Below, piece by piece: positions 1 to 5,828 of a DNA stretch of 6,503 nt. The notes under the pieces were generated by a model. It was not told the DNA's origin and searched no databases. It saw only the letters and a list, made by a program, of their open reading frames with translations. Position 1 is the stretch's first letter. Every line of letters starts with the position of its first letter. Made by a program: the position numbers and the translations under genes. This DNA comes from Acidimicrobiia bacterium. GTDB taxonomy: Bacteria; Actinomycetota; Acidimicrobiia; Acidimicrobiales; Ilumatobacteraceae. The stretch is from positions 1 to 6,503 of the forward strand of contig RHCK01000096.1 in the NCBI GenBank assembly GCA_010030605.1, given 5' to 3'.

Positions 1-8
1 TCGAGTCG

Positions 9-2072
9 ATGTCCGCGCCTATGGCCAAACGCCTGCCCCATGTGCACCACCGCCCCACCGGCGACACTCCGGACGACTTCCATTGGCTGGCCAACCGCGA
101 TGACCCCGACACCATCGCCCACTTGAACGCCGAGAACGCGCACACCGACGAGTGGTTCGCCCCACATCAAGCGTTGATCGATGAGCTCTTCACCGAAATC
201 AAATCCCGCATCCAGGAGACCGACCAATCCGTTCCCACGTTCAAGGATGGCTGGTGGTACGTCACGCGCACCGAGGAGGGTCGCGAGTACCCCATTCACT
301 GTCGTGGACGCGAACGTGGGGCCGACAACCAACTCGAGGACGAAACGGTTCTGCTCGACGAGAATTTGGAAGCCACCGGTTACGAGTACTTCGCGTTGGG
401 GGCGTTCGACGTGAGCTCGGATTCGCGATTGCTCGCATGGAGCCTCGACACCGACGGCAGTGAACACTTCACCATGCACGTTCGTGATCTCGAGAGCGGT
501 CACGATCTCGACGACTCCATCGAGGACACCTCGTGGGCCGGAACCGCATGGAGCTCGGATTCGCAGTACCTCTTCTACGTCACCTACGACGAACAGGAAC
601 GACCGTGCACCGTGTGGCGACATCGTCTCGGCGACGCGCAATCGGATGATGTGAAGATCTTTCACGAAGATGATGAGCGCTTCTACGTCGGCATCGATCT
701 GTGTCGAAGCGGAAAATGGATCATCATCGATTCGGACTCGAAAACCTCGAGCGAGTCCTGGCTGATTCCCGCCGACGACCCCACGGCGTCACCCACGTGC
801 GTGACTCCTCGTCGTGACGACCTCGAATATCACATCGATCATTGGGGCGATCGATTCGTCGTACTCACGAACCTCGACGCGGTCGACTTCCGAGTGATGA
901 CCGCACCCGAGGACGAACCATCTCGTTGGGACCCTCTCATCGAGCACGAACCCGGTCGTCGCATCACGCGGGTCGATTGTTTCGCCAGCCATCTCGTGAT
1001 TCACGAATGGCATCACGCCCAACCTCGTCTGCGGGTGATGCACCGCGACGGTTCGATCGACCCCATCGTCATCTCCGACGCGCCGCACGACTGCGACCTC
1101 GACAGCAACCCGGAATGGACCACCAGCGCGTTGCGCTTCTCCACCGAAAGCATGGTCACGCCGGCGACCTTGCTGGAACAGGACCTGATCACCGGTTCGC
1201 GCGTCGTGCTGAAGACCGCCCCCACTCCGAACGTCGATCTGTCGCGCTACGAGACGGTTCGGGCCTGGGCCACCTCGGACGATGGAACCGCGGTCCCCTA
1301 CGACGTGGTGCGACTGAAAAACGCTCCGACCGATTCGACGTCAGCGTGCGTGGTGTACGCCTACGGCAGTTACGAGGCTTCGATGCCCCCGTGGTTCAGC
1401 GTGGCTCGCCTCGGTTTGGTCGATCGCGGAGTCACCTGGGTGCTCGCCCATCCGCGAGGTGGCGGCGAGATGGGTCGCCAGTGGTATCTGAACGGAAAGC
1501 TGTTGAACAAGGCCAACACCTTCGCCGACGTGAACGCGGTGGCTCGTGATGTGGTGGCCAAGGGTTGGGCCTCACCCGAGCGACTGGCGGTGCGTGGAGG
1601 AAGCGCGGGTGGACTGATGGTTGGTGCGTGCATCAATCGCGACCCGGATCTCTGGTCCGCGGCCGTGGCCGAGGTGCCATTCGTCGACGTGGTGTCGACC
1701 ATGAGCGATCCGTCGTTGCCGTTGACCGTCACCGAATGGGAGGAGTGGGGCGACCCGCGCTCCGAGCCGTACGCGTCGTACATGTTGTCGTACTCGCCCT
1801 ACGACAATCTCGACGCGCGTTCGTATCCGGCCATCTTCGCCACCGCGGGTTTGAACGATCCTCGCGTCGCCTATCACGAACCGGCCAAGTGGATCGCTCG
1901 CATCCGACAATTGCGCACCAACGACGCACCGTTGTTGTTGCGCACCGAAATGGGAGCGGGCCACGGCGGACCCAGTGGTCGTTACGACCGTTGGCGCGAG
2001 GAAGCCACCATCAGCGCCTTCCTGCTGATCGCGCTCGGCCGTTCAGCGAACGACGAGAGCGATCACCGCTAG
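9..2072 (+). CDS. ptrB: Oligopeptidase B (protease II, S9A serine peptidase)
   Basis: This is a cytoplasmic serine oligopeptidase that, by family knowledge, cuts short peptides after Arg or Lys. The 687 aa length matches the roughly 686 aa of E. coli protease II. An N-terminal segment containing HWLANRDDP leads into a seven-bladed propeller region (about residues 70-400), followed by an alpha/beta-hydrolase domain. The nucleophile Ser532 lies in GGSAGG, Asp617 in GLNDPRV and His652 in GAGHGG. The acidic pair that reads the basic P1 residue is present as Glu576 and Glu578 in TEWEEWGDP. These positions equal those I recall for the E. coli enzyme. RGGGEMGRQWY and SYSPYDNL are further family signatures. 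The start is uncertain because only 8 bases precede the first ATG; an in-frame ATG at 21 gives MAKRLPHVHH, which also fits the family. The last 30 bp overlap the convergent MauE-like gene. The prolyl oligopeptidase alternative is disfavoured by the Glu pair. Confidence 0.95.
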   Translation: MSAPMAKRLPHVHHRPTGDTPDDFHWLANRDDPDTIAHLNAENAHTDEWFAPHQALIDELFTEIKSRIQETDQSVPTFKDGWWYVTRTEEGREYPIHCRGRERGADNQLEDETVLLDENLEATGYEYFALGAFDVSSDSRLLAWSLDTDGSEHFTMHVRDLESGHDLDDSIEDTSWAGTAWSSDSQYLFYVTYDEQERPCTVWRHRLGDAQSDDVKIFHEDDERFYVGIDLCRSGKWIIIDSDSKTSSESWLIPADDPTASPTCVTPRRDDLEYHIDHWGDRFVVLTNLDAVDFRVMTAPEDEPSRWDPLIEHEPGRRITRVDCFASHLVIHEWHHAQPRLRVMHRDGSIDPIVISDAPHDCDLDSNPEWTTSALRFSTESMVTPATLLEQDLITGSRVVLKTAPTPNVDLSRYETVRAWATSDDGTAVPYDVVRLKNAPTDSTSACVVYAYGSYEASMPPWFSVARLGLVDRGVTWVLAHPRGGGEMGRQWYLNGKLLNKANTFADVNAVARDVVAKGWASPERLAVRGGSAGGLMVGACINRDPDLWSAAVAEVPFVDVVSTMSDPSLPLTVTEWEEWGDPRSEPYASYMLSYSPYDNLDARSYPAIFATAGLNDPRVAYHEPAKWIARIRQLRTNDAPLLLRTEMGAGHGGPSGRYDRWREEATISAFLLIALGRSANDESDHR

Positions 2073-2420
2073 CAACATCATCGCCACGTTGCGCACCACA
2101 TGGCCCGTGCCGATGGGCTTCACGCTCCACGATCCGAAGCACGCACACACCGGCCGATGTCCGCGACCGATGTTCGCCAACAACAACAAGGTGAAAACCT
2201 GCAAAGTCAGCAACGCCACGATCGCCATCGGAGCTCGCCACAACTGCGCGATCAACGCCGCGCCGAGAGCGATCTCGAACCACGGCACGATCGGAGCCAC
2301 CCAGCGCGGGGCACCCAATTCTCCGGCTTCGATCGGCCATCGATCACCGAGGATCACCTTTGAACCTCCGGCGACGCACATCAACGCGCCGAGAATCACC
2401 GACGCGATCGTTCCGATCAT
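2043..2420 (-). CDS. MauE/DoxX-like small membrane protein
   Basis: This is a 125 aa integral membrane protein with about four hydrophobic segments (residues 1-23, 42-61, 63-82 and 107-124). Between the third and fourth lies a conserved-looking loop, RPVCACFGSW (Cys92 and Cys94), followed by PIGTGHVVRN. A CxCFG motif followed by a His-x-x-Arg-Asn helix start is typical of the MauE branch of the DoxX-like superfamily. MauE proper is needed for maturation of disulfide-rich methylamine dehydrogenase, and relatives are linked to thiol/disulfide handling. No other mau gene is present, so the role here is unknown and the call stops at the family. The start codon lies 3 nt after the flavin reductase stop (TGA TCA ATG), so the two are almost certainly co-transcribed and probably translationally coupled; a weak purine run (GGCGGG) sits 7 nt before the ATG inside the upstream gene. 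The 3' end overlaps the end of the oligopeptidase gene by 30 bp. Confidence 0.82.
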   Translation of the reverse strand: MIGTIASVILGALMCVAGGSKVILGDRWPIEAGELGAPRWVAPIVPWFEIALGAALIAQLWRAPMAIVALLTLQVFTLLLLANIGRGHRPVCACFGSWSVKPIGTGHVVRNVAMMLLAVIALVVR

Positions 2421-2423
2421 TGA

Positions 2424-2933
2424 TCAGCCCGCCGGCGGATTGACGCTGGCCACCTTGCCCCGGAAGAAGACCATCGCATCGGAGACATCGTCGCCGTGCG
2501 CCATGTCGCGCACCCGACCCACCACGAAGAAGTGATCGCCGGCGTCGTGCACCACGTCGATGTCGCAATCGATCCAACCGATCACGCCGGGCAGGATGGG
2601 CGAACCGCTCGCGGCCGCCGACCAATCGAGTCCGGCGAACTTGCCCGACTCACCGTCGGCCGGTTCTTTGGCGAAACGCCAACACAACTCGTCCTGGCCC
2701 GCGCCGAGGATGTTCACGCAGAACGAACCCGACCGAGCAATGAGCGGCCAACTGCGCGACGAGGTGCCGGGCAAGAAGCCCACGAGCGGTGGGTCGAGTG
2801 AGACCGAGACGAACGAGCCGATGGTGATGCCGTGGGGCTGGCCCGCCTCGTCGAGACCGGTGACCACGGTGACCCCGGTCGGGAAATGCCCCAGCACGTT
2901 GCGGAAATGACGGGGATCGATGGTCGAGGTCAT
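2424..2933 (-). CDS. Flavin reductase, split-barrel (HpaC/RutF-like) family
   Basis: This 169 aa protein has the compact single-domain layout of NAD(P)H:flavin oxidoreductases, which supply reduced FMN or FAD to two-component monooxygenases. Signatures in order: HFPTGVTVVTG (16-26), the flavin-binding stretch ITIGSFVSVSLDPPLV (36-51), SSRSW (58-62), SGSFCVNIL (68-76), FAKEP (87-91) and the C-terminal DAGDHFFVVGRV (130-141), with the His usual in this family. It heads a two-gene minus-strand unit with the MauE-like gene and is divergent from the TauD-family gene. No partner monooxygenase is in the window, so its flavin customer is not identified. A sulfonate or alkane-type oxygenase elsewhere in the genome is possible. 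No Shine-Dalgarno sequence is evident before the ATG (GTTCCCCC precedes it). A candidate -10 (TAGAGT) lies in the palindrome about 45 bp upstream. Substrate flavin and NADH/NADPH preference cannot be told from sequence. Confidence 0.92.
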   Translation of the reverse strand: MTSTIDPRHFRNVLGHFPTGVTVVTGLDEAGQPHGITIGSFVSVSLDPPLVGFLPGTSSRSWPLIARSGSFCVNILGAGQDELCWRFAKEPADGESGKFAGLDWSAAASGSPILPGVIGWIDCDIDVVHDAGDHFFVVGRVRDMAHGDDVSDAMVFFRGKVASVNPPAG

Positions 2934-2968
2934 GGGGGAACTTTAGGTCCGACGGTGGAACGCCGGAG

Positions 2969-2993
2969 ATTCCCGACTACTCTAGTCGGGAAT
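2969..2993. promoter_or_regulatory. 25-bp perfect palindrome, IscR/Rrf2-type operator candidate
   Basis: Two 11-bp arms, ATTCCCGACTA (2969-2979) and TAGTCGGGAAT (2983-2993), are exact reverse complements separated by CTC. The size, the outer A/T ends and the GACT...AGTC core match the E. coli IscR type-1 site as I recall it, differing at the central bases and one symmetric outer position. Related Rrf2-family regulators bind similar palindromes. The site lies 35 bp from the flavin reductase start and 29 bp from the dioxygenase start, where one dimer could control both directions. The palindrome is seen directly; the regulator family is inferred, and no regulator gene is in the window. Confidence 0.7.
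2978..2984. promoter_or_regulatory. Candidate divergent -10 boxes inside the palindrome
   Basis: The centre of the palindrome reads TACTCT on the plus strand (2978-2983) and TAGAGT on the minus strand (2984-2979). Both fit TANNNT. They would give leaders of roughly 33 nt for the dioxygenase and 39 nt for the flavin reductase. No convincing -35 is seen on either side (only a weak TGGAAC at 2956-2961 for the plus strand). If these are real -10 boxes, a bound repressor would block both promoters. Confidence 0.35.
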
Positions 2994-3011
2994 TCGGACC
3001 GACCCCGTCCC

Positions 3012-3016
3012 AAAGG
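3012..3016 (+). promoter_or_regulatory. Shine-Dalgarno for the TauD-family gene
   Basis: AAAGG lies 6 nt upstream of the ATG at 3023. It supports this start, which also places the conserved N-terminal strand (TPITGTFGAEL) at the position usual for the family. Confidence 0.55.
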
Positions 3017-3022
3017 CGACCC

Positions 3023-3922
3023 ATGACCACCGCTCTCGACACTTGGAAGATCACCCCGATCACCGGCACCTTCGGCGCCGAACTGACGGGCGGCAACGCG
3101 CGCACCGACTTCGCCTCCGGACAACTGTTGGCCCTGCTCGAAGAGCACCTCGTTCTGGTGTTGCGCGACCAGTACCTCTCGCATGCCGATCAGGTGGCTT
3201 TGGCCCGCACGCTCGGCGAGCCCACGCCGGCCCACCCAGTGGTTCCCGGACACCCCGATCACCCCGAGATCTTGGAACTCGACGCCGCCAAAGGTGGCAA
3301 GAACGCGCGTTGGCACACCGACGTCACCTTCGTCGCCACTCCCCCGGCCGCCTCGGTGTTGGTGGCCGACCATGTGCCGGCGTTCGGTGGCGACACGCTG
3401 TGGGCCGACATGCGCGCGGCGTACGAGAATCTGAATCCGGCCGTGTGTCGACTGATCGAGGACCTGAGTGCGATTCATCGCATCTCTCCGCTCGCCTATT
3501 GGGGCGAGCCCTTCGACACCGCGCTCACCCGCGAAGACGCACAGAAATTGTTCGACGACGCGACGAAGGTCGCTCCAGTCGTTCATCCGATGGTGCGCAT
3601 TCACCCCAGCACCGGTCGGCCGTCGCTCTTCGTCAATCCGGGTTTCACCACGCACATCGCCGGTTTCTCACGCATCGAGAGTGAGAACCTTCTGAAGTTG
3701 CTCTACGAACACGCCACGCAGCCCGAGTTCGTGTTGCGACATCGCTGGCAACCGGGCGACGTGGTCATCTGGGACAACCGCGCCACGATGCACTACGCCA
3801 CCGACGACTACGGGACCGCCGAACGTCGCATGCGTCGGGTCACCATTCGTGGTGGCAAGGCGGTCGGCCCCGACGGCTTCGAGAGCACGGTCGTGAGCGA
3901 TCCGTTGCTCGCGGTGCGCTGA
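3023..3922 (+). CDS. TauD/TfdA-family Fe(II)/2-oxoglutarate dioxygenase
   Basis: This 299 aa enzyme should couple oxidative decarboxylation of 2-oxoglutarate to hydroxylation of a substrate; in TauD this releases sulfite from taurine. The iron triad is complete: His98 and Asp100 in WHTDVTF, and His257 in WDNRATMHYATDDYG. Arg268 and Arg272, after the last His, align with the TauD arginines that bind 2-oxoglutarate and the substrate sulfonate. His71 (AHPVVPG) and Asn94 align with TauD substrate-pocket residues, but the position of the TauD pocket Tyr73 holds Val74. GGDTLW, FVNPGFTTHI and QPGDVVIWDNR are strong family signatures. The overall match is closer to TauD than to TfdA, yet the pocket change argues against assigning taurine. 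Other sulfonates, alkyl sulfates or carboxylate substrates remain possible. It is divergent from the flavin reductase across a shared palindrome. Confidence 0.93.
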   Translation: MTTALDTWKITPITGTFGAELTGGNARTDFASGQLLALLEEHLVLVLRDQYLSHADQVALARTLGEPTPAHPVVPGHPDHPEILELDAAKGGKNARWHTDVTFVATPPAASVLVADHVPAFGGDTLWADMRAAYENLNPAVCRLIEDLSAIHRISPLAYWGEPFDTALTREDAQKLFDDATKVAPVVHPMVRIHPSTGRPSLFVNPGFTTHIAGFSRIESENLLKLLYEHATQPEFVLRHRWQPGDVVIWDNRATMHYATDDYGTAERRMRRVTIRGGKAVGPDGFESTVVSDPLLAVR

Positions 3923-3949
3923 ACGACGGCGAAATCTCGCGAATTCGAC

Positions 3950-4870
3950 TCAGGAATTCAGGGGAATCGACAACGACTGATTCTCCGCGGCCGCGATGAC
4001 CTCGATGCCGTGCGGCTCGCAGGCTCGGCGCGCGCGAACCAGGAACTCATCGACCGCTTCATCGCCCCGCACCGGATCGTGATGGAAGAGCGCCAAGCGC
4101 TTCACCTTGCATTCGATGGCCACCCACACCGCGTATTCCATGGTGCAGTGACCCCAGTTGCTCTTGCCCACGAATTCTTCCGGCGTGTACTGGGCATCGT
4201 GGATCAGCAGATCGGCGCCATCGCACAATTCGCGTGCACCATCGGTGATGCCCATCGATCCGTCCTCGGGCATTTGGTGATCGGATAGGTACACGACGCT
4301 CGTGCCGCGATGAGTCACGCGGTAGCCGAGCGTGTTGCCCACGTGCGGCACCAAACGACTCTTCACGTCAAGGCCGCCGATGGAGAAGTCGTCGTTCGCC
4401 ACGTCGTGGAACACGAACGTGCCGGGCAACGCGGTGACGCTCACCGGGAACATCGGAGGCTTGATGATGGACTCGAACACCTCGCGCACCGAGCGTCCGT
4501 CTTCCTGCGCCGGACCATAAATGTCGAAGTGTGCACCGTCGCGCAACGTGGGCACGAAGAAGGGCAAACCCTGCACGTGATCCCAATGCATGTGCGTGAG
4601 CAGACACGTCCCCTTGAACGGACCGGTGGCCGGGATGCGATCGCCGCAGTAACGCAGTCCGGTTCCGAGGTCGAACACCAACGGTTCTTCTCCGGGTACG
4701 ACGAGACCCACGCACGACGTGTTTCCGCCGTAACGCCTGGTGTCATCGCCATGGCACGGTGTCGAACCGCGAACCCCAAAGAACGTGACAACGATGTCGT
4801 TGACCCCCTCGATGGAGTGAACGCTAAATGACGAACGGGTTGATTCCGAACGGGGAACCTCCCCGAGCAC
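3950..4870 (-). CDS. Metallo-beta-lactamase-fold hydrolase (start uncertain)
   Basis: This is a soluble MBL-fold metallo-hydrolase, 306 aa from a GTG at 4870. The zinc motif HMHWDH is intact (His93, His95, Asp97, His98), with His176 (LVPHVGN), Asp197 (YLSDHQ) and His263/His264 (LFHHDP) as the other likely ligands. FGVRGSTP, YGGNTSC and FDLGTGLR near the N terminus, and HDAQYTPEE and WGHCTMEYAV later, place it with PhnP/class-II phosphodiesterase-like MBL proteins. The substrate is unknown. The conserved fold begins at about residue 26 (DIVVTFFGVRGSTP), and no ATG, GTG or TTG occurs in frame between there and the GTG at 4870. The first 25 residues look non-homologous, and that GTG has no Shine-Dalgarno. 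An ATC at 4793-4795 with GAGGGGG 8 nt upstream would give a 281 aa protein matching the family N terminus. The frame stays open to 5929, but that part is antisense to the next gene. It is convergent with the TauD-family gene, separated by 27 bp, with no clear terminator. Confidence 0.85.
   Translation of the reverse strand: MLGEVPRSESTRSSFSVHSIEGVNDIVVTFFGVRGSTPCHGDDTRRYGGNTSCVGLVVPGEEPLVFDLGTGLRYCGDRIPATGPFKGTCLLTHMHWDHVQGLPFFVPTLRDGAHFDIYGPAQEDGRSVREVFESIIKPPMFPVSVTALPGTFVFHDVANDDFSIGGLDVKSRLVPHVGNTLGYRVTHRGTSVVYLSDHQMPEDGSMGITDGARELCDGADLLIHDAQYTPEEFVGKSNWGHCTMEYAVWVAIECKVKRLALFHHDPVRGDEAVDEFLVRARRACEPHGIEVIAAAENQSLSIPLNS
4804..4810 (-). promoter_or_regulatory. Possible Shine-Dalgarno for an internal ATC start of the MBL gene
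   Basis: On the minus strand GAGGGGG lies 8 nt before an ATC codon (4795-4793), which is followed directly by the first conserved strand of the MBL fold (IVVTFFGVRGS). ATC is a very rare initiator, so this is offered only because spacing and homology agree better here than at the upstream GTG. Confidence 0.3.
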
Positions 4871-4887
4871 TGGTGACGTTGGTCGCA

Positions 4888-4909
4888 GTCGGGGTGTTCC
4901 GCACCCGAC
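4888..4909. repeat. Imperfect inverted repeat before the epoxide hydrolase gene
   Basis: GTC-G-GGGTG (4888-4896) pairs with CACCCGAC (4902-4909): eight base pairs with one bulged G and a TTCCG loop. It ends just before the putative Shine-Dalgarno of the downstream gene. It could be a leader hairpin or an operator for the divergent MBL/hydrolase pair. A second, smaller perfect hairpin (CGGGG, loop AACCT, CCCCG; 4851-4865) lies nearby. In GC-rich DNA such structures arise easily by chance. Confidence 0.35.
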
Positions 4910-4912
4910 GTT

Positions 4913-4918
4913 GAGGGG
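4913..4918 (+). promoter_or_regulatory. Possible Shine-Dalgarno for the epoxide hydrolase gene
   Basis: GAGGGG lies 12 nt before the ATG at 4931. The spacing is long but usable, and no better signal is present. It supports the chosen start weakly. Confidence 0.35.
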
Positions 4919-4930
4919 TACGGTTTCCCC

Positions 4931-5827
4931 ATGTCCGCGAACGCCCACCGCCTGTCCAGCCACGACGTCACCATCGACGGCCTGAACGTCGCCTATCTGG
5001 CTGCGGGCCTGGAGAACGACGGGCCGCTGGCTCTGTGCCTTCACGGCTTCCCCGACTCGGCCCACACCTGGCGTCATCTGCTGCCGCGACTGGCCGATGC
5101 CGGGTACCGCGCCGTGGCCCCGTTCCTTCGTGGCTACGCCCCCACCGCGATTCCCGCCGATGGTCGATTCCAGACCGCCGCGTCGGCGCTCGACGCGATC
5201 GCGTTGCACTCGGCACTCGGTGGCGACTCGCGCGCCGTGATCATCGGACACGACTGGGGATCCATCATCACGAACATCGCGGCATCGCATCGACCCGACC
5301 TGTGGTCGAAAGTGGTGATGTCGGCGGTTCCTCCGGGCAACGCCGTCGGTGTGGCCTTCATTTCCAACCTCGCTCAGATCAAACGCAGTTGGTACATGTT
5401 CTTCTTCCAGAATCCGCTCGCCGACATCGTGGTGGGTGCCAACGACCTCGCGTACATCGACATGCTCTGGAACGATTGGTCGCCCGGGTTCGATGCCACC
5501 GAGGAGTTGGCTCTGCTGAAGCCGAGTCTGCGCGATCCGGCGAACCTGCAGGCCGCTCTCGGTTACTACCGAGCCACCATTGGTTCCGGCTACAACGACC
5601 CGGCTCTCATGGAGATGCAAATGAAGTCGTCGGGCATCCCCACCCAACCACTTCTGTATCTGCACGGCGAAACCGACGGCTGCATGGGTATCGAAGTGGC
5701 GCGTTTCGCCGCCGCCGAACTTCCCGCGACCGCTCGCGCCGAGTTCGTCTCCGGCGCCGGGCACTTCCTGCATCTGGAGCGGCCCGAACACGTGAACGAC
5801 ATCATTCTGAATTTCCTCGGTTCGTGA
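4931..5827 (+). CDS. Alpha/beta hydrolase, epoxide hydrolase-like
   Basis: This 298 aa protein has the classic alpha/beta-hydrolase layout. The oxyanion motif HGFPDS is at 38-43, followed by RGYAPT, which is typical of epoxide hydrolases. The nucleophile elbow is GHDWGS with Asp108 rather than Ser as nucleophile. The acid is probably Asp249 (GETDG), and the catalytic His278 is in GAGHFLHLERPE. An Asp nucleophile in a GHDWG context points to epoxide hydrolase rather than esterase. Tyr155 (SWYMFFFQ) and Tyr212/Tyr213 (GYYRATIG) in the lid region are candidates for the epoxide-activating tyrosines. The reaction would be hydrolysis of an epoxide to a diol in the cytoplasm. No signal peptide is seen. 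Its stop codon is 1 nt from the start of the thioredoxin-fusion gene, so the two form an operon. Fluoroacetate dehalogenase-like activity is an alternative, since that family also uses an Asp nucleophile in a similar elbow. Confidence 0.9.
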   Translation: MSANAHRLSSHDVTIDGLNVAYLAAGLENDGPLALCLHGFPDSAHTWRHLLPRLADAGYRAVAPFLRGYAPTAIPADGRFQTAASALDAIALHSALGGDSRAVIIGHDWGSIITNIAASHRPDLWSKVVMSAVPPGNAVGVAFISNLAQIKRSWYMFFFQNPLADIVVGANDLAYIDMLWNDWSPGFDATEELALLKPSLRDPANLQAALGYYRATIGSGYNDPALMEMQMKSSGIPTQPLLYLHGETDGCMGIEVARFAAAELPATARAEFVSGAGHFLHLERPEHVNDIILNFLGS

Positions 5828-5828
5828 C

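Noticed and set aside
842..1549. Plus-strand 235-codon frame inside the oligopeptidase gene
   Set aside because: This is an out-of-frame shadow rich in Arg and Ser with no domain. The oligopeptidase frame carries conserved motifs throughout.
2424..2933. SsuE-type (flavodoxin-fold) FMN reductase
   Set aside because: The sequence has the split-barrel flavin reductase motifs (FPTGVTVVTG, GDHFFVVGRV) and no flavodoxin-like phosphate loop.
2930..3655. Minus-strand 241-codon frame
   Set aside because: It lies opposite the TauD-family gene and crosses the palindrome and promoter region. The translation is Arg/Gly-rich with no motifs.
3923..3959. Possible bidirectional terminator between the TauD-family and MBL genes (two GAATTC copies 7 bp apart)
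   Set aside because: The stem would be only 6 bp and AT-rich, with no T-tract. GAATTC is itself palindromic, so the pairing is uninformative.
4931..5827. Haloalkane dehalogenase as the identity of the Asp-nucleophile hydrolase
   Set aside because: The nucleophile elbow is GHDWG as in epoxide hydrolases, not the QDWGG form with the Trp/Asn halide-binding pattern of haloalkane dehalogenases. Fluoroacetate dehalogenase-like activity cannot be excluded.
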